A stretch of DNA of 34,591 bases from Gracilibacter sp. BRH_c7a. GTDB lineage: Bacteria; Bacillota; Desulfitobacteriia; Desulfitobacteriales; Syntrophobotulaceae. The DNA is taken from positions 1 through 34,591 of the forward strand of contig LOEZ01000014.1 of assembly GCA_001516055.1 (NCBI GenBank), read 5' to 3'. The position numbers and the translations under genes were made by a program. This document shows positions 1-9,436 of this stretch, piece after piece; within the stretch, counting starts at the first letter, position 1; each line of letters opens with the position of its first letter. Under the pieces are notes generated by a model. It saw nothing but the letters and a program-made list of their open reading frames with translations, ran no database searches and was not told where the DNA came from.

Positions 1-263
<263 letters not shown>

Positions 264-269
264 TATGAC

Positions 270-317
270 GTCCATGGATGGACTAACGCCGCGGGTGCCA
301 GGACGGCACGGAGCGGC
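270..317 (+). other. GC-rich double hairpin after the 23S gene
   Basis: Two hairpins follow the mature 23S end. The first has arms 270-274 and 279-283 (GTCCA/TGGAC). The second has an outer stem 288-292/313-317 (GCCGC/GCGGC) and an inner stem 295-299/305-309 (GTGCC/GGCAC). The first contains CCATGGATG, a motif that recurs in the structured repeats at 440-476 and 1955-1988. It could be an rRNA processing signal or a degenerate member of that repeat family. The structure is seen; the role is inferred. Confidence 0.5.
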
Positions 318-328
318 CCAAGTAACCA

Positions 329-359
329 AAAGGAGTACATGAATCGCATGTACTCCTTT
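329..359 (+). terminator. Terminator of the rRNA operon
   Basis: A perfect 13-bp stem (329-341 with 347-359, GGAGTACATG core) closes a five-base loop, AATCG. The 3' arm ends in TTT followed by ACTATATT, so the T tract is short but the stem is strong. It ends the rRNA transcript with no 5S gene before it. Confidence 0.8.
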
Positions 360-394
360 ACTATATTAATACGACTTACCTTCCGGTGCATGCA

Positions 395-487
395 TTAAAG
401 TCGTTGCGACGGAACACGATGTTCCTAGTGTCGTGCCTATCATGGATGGCATAAGGCACGACCGACGCCATGGATGACCAACTTTAA
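395..487 (+). repeat. Structured repeat element, copy 1
   Basis: This roughly 93-nt segment can fold as a multi-branched structure. The outer stem is TTAAAGT 395-401 with ACTTTAA 481-487. One hairpin is GGAACA/TGTTCC (411-416/420-425), and a 9-bp hairpin is GTCGTGCCT/AGGCACGAC (430-438/454-462). The part at 444-476 recurs almost exactly at 1955-1988 (one substitution, one extra base), on the other side of the chemoreceptor gene. With the hairpins at 270-317 it occupies the gene-free stretch 264-592. It may be a dispersed REP-like element or a structured RNA; no coding potential is visible. Confidence 0.55.
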
Positions 488-592
488 CGAAGATAAATAT
501 ATTAAAATTCCTTTCAAAAACTGTTACAATAAAAAGTAAATAGTCACGATAGTTCTAATTGAATTTTACATAGATAGAGAGGAGTTGCATAA

Positions 593-1882
593 ATGGAGAA
601 AGTAAAAAAGTACCGATTTGGCCTTAGAAAGAAGATGGTCTTACTTATTAGTCTATTAGCAATTATGACTTATTCTACAAGCGGATTTTTTATTTATTAT
701 ATTCGACCTAATTTTGCCCCAAATATTGATGAAGCCTTGTTCACTATAGGTACTTTAGCTTTGGGTGTTATCTGGTCTGGCATACTTGCATTTTTTATGG
801 CTAGTTTTATTATTAAGCCTTTGTTAAAACTTGAGACGGCAGTTATACGAGCCTCTGAAGGGGACATTAGTTCAAATGTTGAGGTATCAAAATCTGATGA
901 CGAAATTCGTTCATTAGGTATAGCCTTTGATAAGATGTTCTTAAACTTTCGAGAAATAGTACAGAGTATTGATGAGAACTGTATAAAAACAAATGATAAT
1001 GTAACTACTATTTTCAAGGCTTCTTCAACAGCATCACAACAAGCCAATTCAATGTTTCAGACTATGACTGAGATTTCTGCAGGTGCAGAAAAATCTGCCC
1101 TATCGATTCAATCTACGGCTGAAGCAGTAGAAGATGTAAGTCGCATTGCCATGGAAGTCCAGAGTCATGCTAAGTATTCCGAAGAAATTTCTGTGGAAAT
1201 GGTTGGACAGCTTACAGAGAGTAAGAAAGTCATTCACTCCTTAGTTGATGGAATTCAAGAACTTGCTAAAGGAAACGAGGCATCACTTGGAGTTGTCCAA
1301 AGTTTTGAGGATAAGGCTAAGCAGATTGGACAAATTATTCAACTAGTAGGTGATATAGGTGATCAGACTAATCTACTTGCATTGAATGCCTCTATCGAAG
1401 CTGCTCGCGCAGGTGAGCATGGAAAAGGCTTTGCTGTTGTAGCTGAAGAGGTACGTAAGCTTGCAGATCAAAGTGCCGAAGCGGTTCGAGGGATATCTAG
1501 TCTTCTTGAAAACATTCAGATGGAAGTGCAAAATGTTGTAAATCAGATTTCACTTCAAGTGGAAAGTGCCAATATGGAAGCCCAAAAAGGTACAATAACC
1601 AATGAGGTTATAGAGAAAATCTCAAAAACAATTCTTGGTGTAGCGGGAAGTGTTGAAAAGATTTCTAAACTCGTTGATCGACAAATGGAGAGTATTCACG
1701 AAACTTCACGACAATATCAAGATGTCGCTGCTATTGCTGAAGAAACATCTGCAGGGGCGTTTGAAGTATCTAGTGCTACGAAAGAACAAGCAGAAGTTAT
1801 TTATCAGGTGGAAGATTTGGCAAAGAACTTAAAAGAACGGGCCGAAAGCCTTACAAATACGATTTCCCGCTTTCGGTTATGA
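593..1882 (+). CDS. Methyl-accepting chemotaxis protein without a large extracellular domain
   Basis: This is a 429-residue chemoreceptor that would signal to a CheA/CheW complex at the inner face of the membrane. Two membrane segments (about 14-36 and 49-74) are joined by a loop of only about 12 residues, so there is no room for an external ligand-binding domain. A HAMP linker (about 71-124) follows, then a long helical MA signalling domain whose conserved hairpin tip is near 252-290 ([20 protein letters not shown]). No C-terminal CheR-tethering pentapeptide is visible. The ATG at 593 has GAGAGGAG at 577-584. A weak promoter (TTAAAA 502-507, TACAAT 525-530) lies upstream. It stands alone between two copies of a structured repeat. 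It may sense membrane state, cytoplasmic cues or partner receptors; that is inference. Family assignment is secure, ligand unknown. Confidence 0.95.
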   Translation: MEKVKKYRFGLRKKMVLLISLLAIMTYSTSGFFIYYIRPNFAPNIDEALFTIGTLALGVIWSGILAFFMASFIIKPLLKLETAVIRASEGDISSNVEVSKSDDEIRSLGIAFDKMFLNFREIVQSIDENCIKTNDNVTTIFKASSTASQQANSMFQTMTEISAGAEKSALSIQSTAEAVEDVSRIAMEVQSHAKYSEEISVEMVGQLTESKKVIHSLVDGIQELAKGNEASLGVVQSFEDKAKQIGQIIQLVGDIGDQTNLLALNASIEAARAGEHGKGFAVVAEEVRKLADQSAEAVRGISSLLENIQMEVQNVVNQISLQVESANMEAQKGTITNEVIEKISKTILGVAGSVEKISKLVDRQMESIHETSRQYQDVAAIAEETSAGAFEVSSATKEQAEVIYQVEDLAKNLKERAESLTNTISRFRL

Positions 1883-1893
1883 TTGAGGCTAGA

Positions 1894-2012
1894 CGGAACC
1901 TATGTTCCGAAGAAGGATTGAAAGGAGAAGCTTAAGACCCATCGAAGTTAAGAAGGATGACATAAGGCACGACCGACGGCCATGGATGCATCAACGCCTT
2001 GATGACCTTAAC
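1894..2012 (+). repeat. Structured repeat element, copy 2
   Basis: It begins 11 bases after the chemoreceptor stop codon. It contains a CGGAAC/GTTCCG hairpin (1894-1899/1904-1909), a possible outer stem GTTAAG 1947-1952 with CTTAAC 2007-2012, and a CATCAA/TTGATG hairpin (1989-1994/1999-2004). The 34-nt stretch 1955-1988 is nearly identical to 444-476 of copy 1. It fills much of the 348-nt gene-free stretch 1883-2230; the rest holds the promoter region of the next gene. No classical terminator follows the chemoreceptor, so this element may also serve as a transcript end. Confidence 0.55.
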
Positions 2013-2145
2013 CAGTGCCGTTATAAGCTAGGTTTTAATTGATATGTTTATAGTGCTGGTATATAATGGTAAACGTTAAGATAGATTTGAATTGACTCAA
2101 AAATTCAAAGGTTTCTGGGATGAGATTACTAAACTTTTTTATTCC

Positions 2146-2175
2146 TTGATAATGTATTCACAGAAATAATATATT
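2146..2175 (+). promoter_or_regulatory. Predicted promoter of the lipoprotein gene
   Basis: TTGATA at 2146-2151 and TATATT at 2170-2175 are separated by 18 bases, a plausible vegetative promoter about 50 nt upstream of the start codon at 2231. The direct repeats at 2148-2165 and 2181-2198 overlap its -35 box and its start region. Confidence 0.45.
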
Positions 2176-2198
2176 ATAGAGATAATATATTCACAGAA
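2148..2198 (+). repeat. Two 18-nt direct repeats in the lipoprotein promoter
   Basis: GATAATGTATTCACAGAA (2148-2165) and GATAATATATTCACAGAA (2181-2198) differ at one base and start exactly 33 nt apart, about three helical turns. Lying on the same face of the DNA across the predicted promoter, they look like a tandem operator for a DNA-binding regulator. The repeats are seen; the operator role is inferred. Confidence 0.6.
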
Positions 2199-2230
2199 TT
2201 TCTAGTGGGAAAAGAAAAGGAGAGGACTAG

Positions 2231-3682
2231 ATGAAAAAGTTTATTATTATTATTTTATTAATGACTGCTCTTGTAGTAGGTTGTTCCGCGGAAATTAAAG
2301 AAATTGATAGTGATTATGATAAAGAACTTGACCTGTTTAAAGATAAAGGGAACCAGACAATAATGGATATTCTTCCAAAAGAGTATTTGGAGTACATACC
2401 AAGTGAGGAAATAAGCAACGCTTCTGCGGAGATAAAAGACAACATTTGCACTATTTGGGTTACGTGGGAGACCGATAAATCTTTGGACGAAGTTGCTTCT
2501 ATGGTAAGTAATAAACTGGGGTACGAGTTGGAACTTGATGAAGGTAAATGGAAAGGAAATGCACCACAAGGGACATCTTTATCAAATGTTACCCTAAATA
2601 CATCCAATTCTTTAAAAGGTCTTCAAGTCTCTTACATGATAGATGTTAACCAGACAACTGAGAACCGAACATTATTGACTGAAAGTTTTCCTTTGGCTTG
2701 TTTTGATATACTGCCAGATAGTGTACAACAAGAAAATGCATTCAGAAAAGTTGAATACGGTAGTGATAATTGGGTATTTACATTGACATGGACTTACGAG
2801 CAGTCTGAGGGTCAAAAACTTGCTGATGAGCTTTTAAACATGTATGCAAAGATGGATAACTACTCCCAAAAGAAGATAGACAATGGCGATGAAGTTAGCT
2901 TTAACATTAATAACAAAGATACTATGTCTATACAACACATTTCAGAAGAAGATAAATCTATCATAAAGACAGCCTATACTTATAAGATACCAGGCCATTT
3001 GGAAAGTACATCAATGAAAAGTCTTCTTGATGATCCAACTAAATCACTGTTAGGAAACTATCTTGAAGACTATCAAAAAATTCTAGGGGAAACATTCGAA
3101 GGATTAACCTTATCGTTTTATCCAGAAGAAAAGATTCTGGCCTATGAAATGACGGTTGCCGAATCCGAAAATGTTCAAGAAATTGTTAGAAAAGCAGAAA
3201 GCATACTGAAAGGTGAATTTGCTTTAAATAATAAAGGACAGTATCGATTTAATTCTGAAAAGATTTCGTACACTATTAAACCCGGAAATGGCCTTATCGG
3301 ATTGATAATAGAAGAAGAGGTGGATGCAAGTTTTATTCATCCCTATATTCATGATGTGTATCCTGTTGAATATCAGCCGGAAATGCCTCCTGCACTTCGA
3401 GAAACCCCCTTTAGTATGGAAACCCAATATCACAATGATAAAGAGACGGATTATATTGTCCTAACAAAAACATGGAGGTTTAAAGAGGAATCTCAGAGCA
3501 AAGAAGTATGGGGAGAATTGGATAATAAACTTCAGGACCTCCATGGTTATAATGCCTATACCAACCAAGAGACAGATACTATAAACTGCACTATCAAGGA
3601 GTATGGCTATGAATGCAATTTATTTAAAAAAGGAGATCATTGGATAATTTCAACTGCATTTCGTTATCAAATTAACAATTAG
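2231..3682 (+). CDS. Lipoprotein of unknown function with four degenerate modules
   Basis: This is a 483-residue protein I do not recognise. Its N-terminus (MKKFIIIILLMTALVVGCSA) is a typical lipoprotein signal with the lipidated cysteine at position 18, so it should be anchored to the outer face of the membrane. The mature part looks like about four degenerate modules of 100-125 residues. Each has a beta-strand-like Trp/aromatic segment near residues 74, 180, 302 and 407, followed by a helical stretch and a Tyr/Asn-rich end. No catalytic motif is apparent. The ATG at 2231 follows AAAGGAGAGG at 2216-2225. The gene is monocistronic, with its own terminator and a repeat-bearing promoter. A binding, scaffold or sensing role outside the cell is possible but unproven. 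Confidence 0.85.
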   Translation: MKKFIIIILLMTALVVGCSAEIKEIDSDYDKELDLFKDKGNQTIMDILPKEYLEYIPSEEISNASAEIKDNICTIWVTWETDKSLDEVASMVSNKLGYELELDEGKWKGNAPQGTSLSNVTLNTSNSLKGLQVSYMIDVNQTTENRTLLTESFPLACFDILPDSVQQENAFRKVEYGSDNWVFTLTWTYEQSEGQKLADELLNMYAKMDNYSQKKIDNGDEVSFNINNKDTMSIQHISEEDKSIIKTAYTYKIPGHLESTSMKSLLDDPTKSLLGNYLEDYQKILGETFEGLTLSFYPEEKILAYEMTVAESENVQEIVRKAESILKGEFALNNKGQYRFNSEKISYTIKPGNGLIGLIIEEEVDASFIHPYIHDVYPVEYQPEMPPALRETPFSMETQYHNDKETDYIVLTKTWRFKEESQSKEVWGELDNKLQDLHGYNAYTNQETDTINCTIKEYGYECNLFKKGDHWIISTAFRYQINN

Positions 3683-3694
3683 TATTGTAGAGTG

Positions 3695-3726
3695 AAACTA
3701 CTTCGAAAGAGGTAGTTTTTTTTTAT
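3695..3726 (+). terminator. Terminator after the lipoprotein gene
   Basis: A 9-bp stem with one G-U pair (AAACTACTT 3695-3703 with AGGTAGTTT 3710-3718) closes the loop CGAAAG and runs into a ten-base T tract at 3716-3725. Confidence 0.85.
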
Positions 3727-3851
3727 TTCCAAATGCTCGAGTGCTTGGATGCGTGAAGACTTTGAATACCTTTACGGGATGGCAAAGAACACTTTTAAAT
3801 TTCCTGTTTTCATGTTATAAAAGAAAGCAAGTAGTTGTATGGAGGAAAAAA

Positions 3852-5489
3852 ATGATTAATGAAAAGGTCTATGTTCTAGGTCACAAAAATCCTGATACAG
3901 ATTCGATATGTTCTGCGATTGCTTATGCCGAGTTAAAACGTAAACTTGGAATCAATGCTATTCCTGGAAGACTAGGCGATGCTAATCAGGAAACGAAGTT
4001 TGTATTAGAATACTTTGATGTCCAGATGCCGGAACGAATTGAAACAGTAAAAAAACAAGTATCCGATTTAAATATGGATGCTATATATAGTTTGTCTCCT
4101 GAAATTCCTATCAAAACAACCTGGAATATCATGAACAAAACTAACCTTAAATCTTTACCCGTAGTTGATGGGAATGAGAAGCTTATCGGAATTGTTACCC
4201 TATCAGATATCACAAAAAAATATATGGATGCTGTGGATCAGAATATAATCGCTGTTAGTAAAACACCTCTTCAAAATATTGCGGATACATTAGAAGCAAA
4301 GATTGTAAGCGGAGAGCAGAAGGATTACTGCACGACGGGTAAAATTCATGTGCTGGCAGCGGAACCTTCCCAACTCAATGATTTTATCGAAAAAGGTGAT
4401 ATTGTTATTGCAGGAAATAGACCTAATAGTGTAACAAGGGCGATTGAGTTGGGAGCTAATTGCGTGGTTTTAACCTGCTGTAACGATGTAGAAGAGAAAA
4501 TTATAGATAAGGCGAAACAGTATAGTTGCATATTGATGATAACAAAAATGGATACTTTTACTACAGCACGCTTAATTAATCAAAGTATCCCAATCGGCTA
4601 TGTTATGACAACAAACAATATTATTAAATTCGATTGGGATGATTTTGTAGATGAAGTTAAGGAAACAATGCTTTCTACAAGATATAGAAGTTACCCCGTA
4701 GTGGACAGCTGCAATAAGGTAGTGGGTTTTGTCTCAAGATATCATGTTATCTCGCAGCACAAAAAGAAAGTTATTCTTGTCGATCATAATGAAAAGAGTC
4801 AAACAGTACAAGGAATCGAAGAAGCAGAAATTCTCGAAATTATTGATCATCATCGATTAGGAGATATACAAACAGGTAATCCTATCTTCTTTAAAAATGA
4901 ACCAGTGGGCTCTACATCAACCCTTGTAGCAAATATGTATTTTAATTCAGGAATTACTCCATCGAAAAAAATGGCTGGAATCATGTGTTCGGCAATATTA
5001 TCCGACACTCTGAAGTTTAAATCACCCACTTGTACTTATCTTGATAAAGTGACTGCTGAAAAACTTGCCGAGATAGCAAATCTTGAAATCGAATCTTATG
5101 CAATGCAAATGTTTAAAGAAGGATCGACTCTAAAAGGAAAAACACCAGAGGAAATACTTAATACTGATTTCAAAGAATTTGAATTCCATAAAAACAAAAT
5201 TGGTATTGGTCAAATTTATACCATAGATATTGAGAGCACAAAAGAAATTCGTGAATCGACTCTTCGTTATATGTCCGATATCTGTAAAGATAGAAACTAT
5301 GATTTAGTCTTACTACTGATAACAGATATCTTAAATCAAGGTTCTGAATTGCTTTTTGTTGGTCACCATAAAGATATTATTGGGAAGGCTTTTGAGGTTC
5401 AGACAAATGACAATAGTGTTTATCTGCCTGGAGTTGTATCGAGAAAAAAACAAGTCATTCCAAACATTATGAATGCTCTTGAATTTTAG
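3852..5489 (+). CDS. Manganese-dependent inorganic pyrophosphatase, CBS-DRTGG type
   Basis: This family II (DHH) pyrophosphatase hydrolyses cytosolic pyrophosphate to phosphate. The metal-binding motif GHKNPDTDS has H11, D15 and D17; VDHN is near 311-313 and DHH at 332-334, followed by an SDT motif and a C-terminal DHHA2 domain with RKK near the end. Between the DHH halves (about 70-300) lies the regulatory insert CBS-DRTGG-CBS. In characterised family members this insert binds AMP/ADP as inhibitors and diadenosine polyphosphates as activators. The start is ATG 3852, preceded by GGAGG at 3841-3845; an in-frame GTG at 3741 has no ribosome-binding site and would add 37 unlikely residues. The result, 545 residues, fits the CBS-DRTGG subfamily. 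Glycerol kinase follows after 33 bases, presumably cotranscribed. Confidence 0.93.
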   Translation: MINEKVYVLGHKNPDTDSICSAIAYAELKRKLGINAIPGRLGDANQETKFVLEYFDVQMPERIETVKKQVSDLNMDAIYSLSPEIPIKTTWNIMNKTNLKSLPVVDGNEKLIGIVTLSDITKKYMDAVDQNIIAVSKTPLQNIADTLEAKIVSGEQKDYCTTGKIHVLAAEPSQLNDFIEKGDIVIAGNRPNSVTRAIELGANCVVLTCCNDVEEKIIDKAKQYSCILMITKMDTFTTARLINQSIPIGYVMTTNNIIKFDWDDFVDEVKETMLSTRYRSYPVVDSCNKVVGFVSRYHVISQHKKKVILVDHNEKSQTVQGIEEAEILEIIDHHRLGDIQTGNPIFFKNEPVGSTSTLVANMYFNSGITPSKKMAGIMCSAILSDTLKFKSPTCTYLDKVTAEKLAEIANLEIESYAMQMFKEGSTLKGKTPEEILNTDFKEFEFHKNKIGIGQIYTIDIESTKEIRESTLRYMSDICKDRNYDLVLLLITDILNQGSELLFVGHHKDIIGKAFEVQTNDNSVYLPGVVSRKKQVIPNIMNALEF

Positions 5490-7022
<1,533 letters not shown>

Positions 7023-7070
7023 GAAGACTAATTAAAAGAGACGGGTCCATATGATAAATTATGTAATACC

Positions 7071-7110
7071 AAAGCAAAAACTACCTTTAACTACAGGTAG
7101 TTTTTGCTTT
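7071..7110. terminator. Bidirectional terminator between glpK and the Tad operon
   Basis: A perfect 16-bp stem (7071-7086 with 7095-7110) encloses an eight-base loop. The arms carry five-base A and T runs inside the stem, so both the plus-strand glpK transcript and the minus-strand pilus operon transcript end in a U-rich hairpin. Confidence 0.88.
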
Positions 7111-7132
7111 GTTCTGCTGATAAGGTTTCACC

Positions 7133-7483
7133 TTATATATATACATCCAGGAGGTCGCCTTCTTGACTTCCTGTGATTTCTGCCCATTTACTTGGAAATT
7201 CTATGATAAGGTGTGAATCGCCTACATAAGGTGATATTTTAAAGGGTTCGAGATCATCGATAATTCTTACTATTCTCAGTTTTTGGTCGACATACCAGAT
7301 CGATATTGAATAACGCATTCCTATCGTATGTACTTGTTTACATGGTTTAATCAAAAGTCCTTGAAAGGAAGATAAGGGACTACTTCCAAGGAGACCTTTT
7401 AGTCTGGTCGTAAATTTATTAGCAATTCGTACGTTGCCAATAAACATACTATTTCTTTTATTAACAACTTTTAATTCTTTCAT
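7133..7483 (-). CDS. DUF192 family protein
   Basis: This small (116-residue) protein matches the DUF192 pattern: an early RLKGLLGS segment, a central HTIGMRYSISIWYVD strand pair in place of the usual fWMknT.ipLD motif, and a final acidic EGDLLDVYI strand. No signal peptide is evident, although many relatives are exported. Members of this family often sit at the end of Tad pilus loci; here it is the last gene of the operon, 67 bases after tadC. Its biochemical role is not established. The ATG at 7483 is chosen because AAAGGA lies 8 bases upstream; an ATG at 7492 has no ribosome-binding site. Confidence 0.8.
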   Translation of the reverse strand: MKELKVVNKRNSMFIGNVRIANKFTTRLKGLLGSSPLSSFQGLLIKPCKQVHTIGMRYSISIWYVDQKLRIVRIIDDLEPFKISPYVGDSHLIIEFPSKWAEITGSQEGDLLDVYI

Positions 7484-7550
7484 GTTTGTCATCCTTTAAC
7501 TAGATAAATATAGATTGCTTTAACAAAAGTATATAGATTTTACACAAATA

Positions 7551-8465
7551 CTATTTACCGAAAACTTCGATAATACGGAGAACAGCAGGACCAAGAATGA
7601 CGATGAAAACGCTGGGAAAAATAAAAAACACTAAAGGGATCATTATTTTAACAGGTGTTTTTTGAGCTTGCTCTTTGGCTCTTTGTTTCCTTTTTTGTCT
7701 CAGCTGTTTTGATTGATTTCTAAGAACACTTCCCATTGATATTCCCAGTTGATCAGCCTGAACCAATGAAGCAACCACATTACTTAAATCTTCGACATTA
7801 TTCTTTTTGGCCATATCTCTAAGAGCATTACGCCGGGGTTTACCCATGTTAATCTCTTTCAATAGGATATTTAGTTCATCCGCTAAAACCCCATGTTGCT
7901 TTTCAACAACTTTCAATATGGCGGAATCAAAGCCTAATCCGGCTTCGACGCTTACCATAACCAGATCAAGAACATCCGGAAGACTATTGACGATTTCTTC
8001 TTTTCTTTTTCTAATCTTAATTTTTAACCAGTAGTTGGGTAAGAGATAGGCTATTATAATCCCTATGAGAGAGATTTCTAATTTAGCGAAAAGGGGAGCA
8101 GTAATAAAGAGGCTGGCGATTGAAGACAATAGAACACCGAACAGAGCTGAGGCATAAGTGAGTATTTTCCATTCTGTAGAGCTCCAACTGGTCAATCCAG
8201 CAGCAGCAAGAGCCTGGTCTTTTTCATTATACTTATTTTCCTTTTTGGAATTAGAAAATAAATGAAACGATTTATGAAAAAGAATCTGAACACGTTCTTT
8301 CAGAGAATACTTCGGAATCGGTTCACTTTCTTTTATGGGGCCAATCTGCCCAAGGGAACGGAGGACTCTATTCTGGGGAAGAGAAAGGTTAATCTTATTG
8401 GCAAATAGAGCTATTAGTAAAAAAAATACTAAACTGGCACCACTAAAAATAATAATTAATTCCAT
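7551..8465 (-). CDS. tadC: TadC-like pilus assembly inner-membrane protein
   Basis: This 304-residue type II secretion F-domain protein forms part of the membrane platform on which the Flp pilus is assembled. There is a membrane segment at 3-22, a hydrophobic pair near 100-150, the T2SSF domain (about 165-275, with LPDVLDLVMVSVEAGLGFD and a QADQLGISMGSVLRNQ stretch), and a C-terminal membrane segment near 272-298. Gene order (after tadB, same strand, 17-base gap) identifies it as TadC rather than another T2SSF protein. The ribosome-binding site GGAAG is modest, so translation may be partly coupled to tadB. Confidence 0.9.
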   Translation of the reverse strand: MELIIIFSGASLVFFLLIALFANKINLSLPQNRVLRSLGQIGPIKESEPIPKYSLKERVQILFHKSFHLFSNSKKENKYNEKDQALAAAGLTSWSSTEWKILTYASALFGVLLSSIASLFITAPLFAKLEISLIGIIIAYLLPNYWLKIKIRKRKEEIVNSLPDVLDLVMVSVEAGLGFDSAILKVVEKQHGVLADELNILLKEINMGKPRRNALRDMAKKNNVEDLSNVVASLVQADQLGISMGSVLRNQSKQLRQKRKQRAKEQAQKTPVKIMIPLVFFIFPSVFIVILGPAVLRIIEVFGK

Positions 8466-8482
8466 TATAATAAAGCACTTCC

Positions 8483-9424
8483 CTATACTTTAATTTTGAC
8501 TATCTTATTTATGGTCATGAAACCAAGCAATTGCAGAAATAAACCGGCGATTACAAAGCTTATTCCTATCCTATTTGAGAAGAGTACATTTAAGTAATCT
8601 GGTTGTAAAACACTTACAATTATACCTATTGCAAACGGGACAAAGGCAATTACGTAGCCGGATATTCTACCTTGAGCAGTCAGACTTCGCACCTCTCCCA
8701 TCAGGGTTAGACGTTCTTGAATTGTTTCATGGATACCTAATAATATCTCAGCCAAATTACCGCCAATCTGACGTTGGATGAGAATGGCTGTAACCATAAG
8801 TTCTAAATCCTTACTTCTGATTCTTCGGGTAAGGTTAAGAAAGGCAGATTCTGTTGATTCTCCATATGTAATTTCTTTCAAGGTTATCTTAAGCTCTGAA
8901 GCAATCGGATCAGGCATTTCTTGACTGGCCATCTCCATTGCTTGAAATAAACTGAAACCTGCTTTTAAAGAGTTGGCGATTACTAGAAGAACATCGGATA
9001 ATTGATTATTGAAGTTCCGGGTTTTTTTGCTCTGGGCCGACATAATATAAAGACGCGGCAGTAACAGTGCTATTAATGGTAAGAAGAGTGTTAGAGAACT
9101 AAAAGACGAAAGTGCAAGTCCAGTAAGGGTTAAAAGTATAAACAAAAATAATTGGAGGATAATAAACTCGCCTCCGCTAAGAGGGATTCCACTGCTGAGC
9201 AACTCCTCATCAAGTTTTTTAGTCCATTTCTGGGGAGTCAGATGAGAAAGACGGGAGATAAATCCTTTAAATGACACCTTCTTTTGAGGTTCTTTATTAC
9301 TTTTCTTTGCAGTTAAGCGGCTAATTCTTGCTTCTACCGTTTCTTCTTGGGGCCTAAGGGCCATTAAAAAAAAATAGATGAGAAAAAAACCTCCGCAGGA
9401 AATTATAAAAATAGTATGTAGCAT
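8483..9424 (-). CDS. tadB: TadB-like pilus assembly inner-membrane protein
   Basis: This 313-residue paralogue of TadC has a T2SSF domain in the middle (about 135-260, QLSDVLLVIANSLKAGFSLFQ). The topology is an N-terminal membrane segment (2-22), a hydrophobic pair at about 85-125, and C-terminal membrane helices from about 250. With TadC it should make the hetero-oligomeric platform coupled to the CpaF ATPase. GGAGG lies 6 bases before ATG 9424, and cpaF ends 12 bases upstream. The family assignment is firm, supported by position between cpaF and tadC. Confidence 0.92.
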   Translation of the reverse strand: MLHTIFIISCGGFFLIYFFLMALRPQEETVEARISRLTAKKSNKEPQKKVSFKGFISRLSHLTPQKWTKKLDEELLSSGIPLSGGEFIILQLFLFILLTLTGLALSSFSSLTLFLPLIALLLPRLYIMSAQSKKTRNFNNQLSDVLLVIANSLKAGFSLFQAMEMASQEMPDPIASELKITLKEITYGESTESAFLNLTRRIRSKDLELMVTAILIQRQIGGNLAEILLGIHETIQERLTLMGEVRSLTAQGRISGYVIAFVPFAIGIIVSVLQPDYLNVLFSNRIGISFVIAGLFLQLLGFMTINKIVKIKV

Positions 9425-9436
9425 GCTACACCTCCA

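Noticed and set aside
264-328. Possible degenerate 5S rRNA gene after 23S.
   Set aside because: Too short, and the conserved 5S core around CCGAAC and GAAGTTAAG is absent.
1895-1908. GGAACCTATGTTCC resembles a LexA box (GAAC-N4-GTTC).
   Set aside because: It lies just after a stop codon and more than 300 bases before the next gene, and is better explained as a hairpin of the structured repeat.
3741-3851. In-frame GTG at 3741 extending the pyrophosphatase by 37 residues.
   Set aside because: It has no ribosome-binding site and the extra residues do not belong to the family; ATG 3852 has GGAGG and starts directly at the DHH motif.
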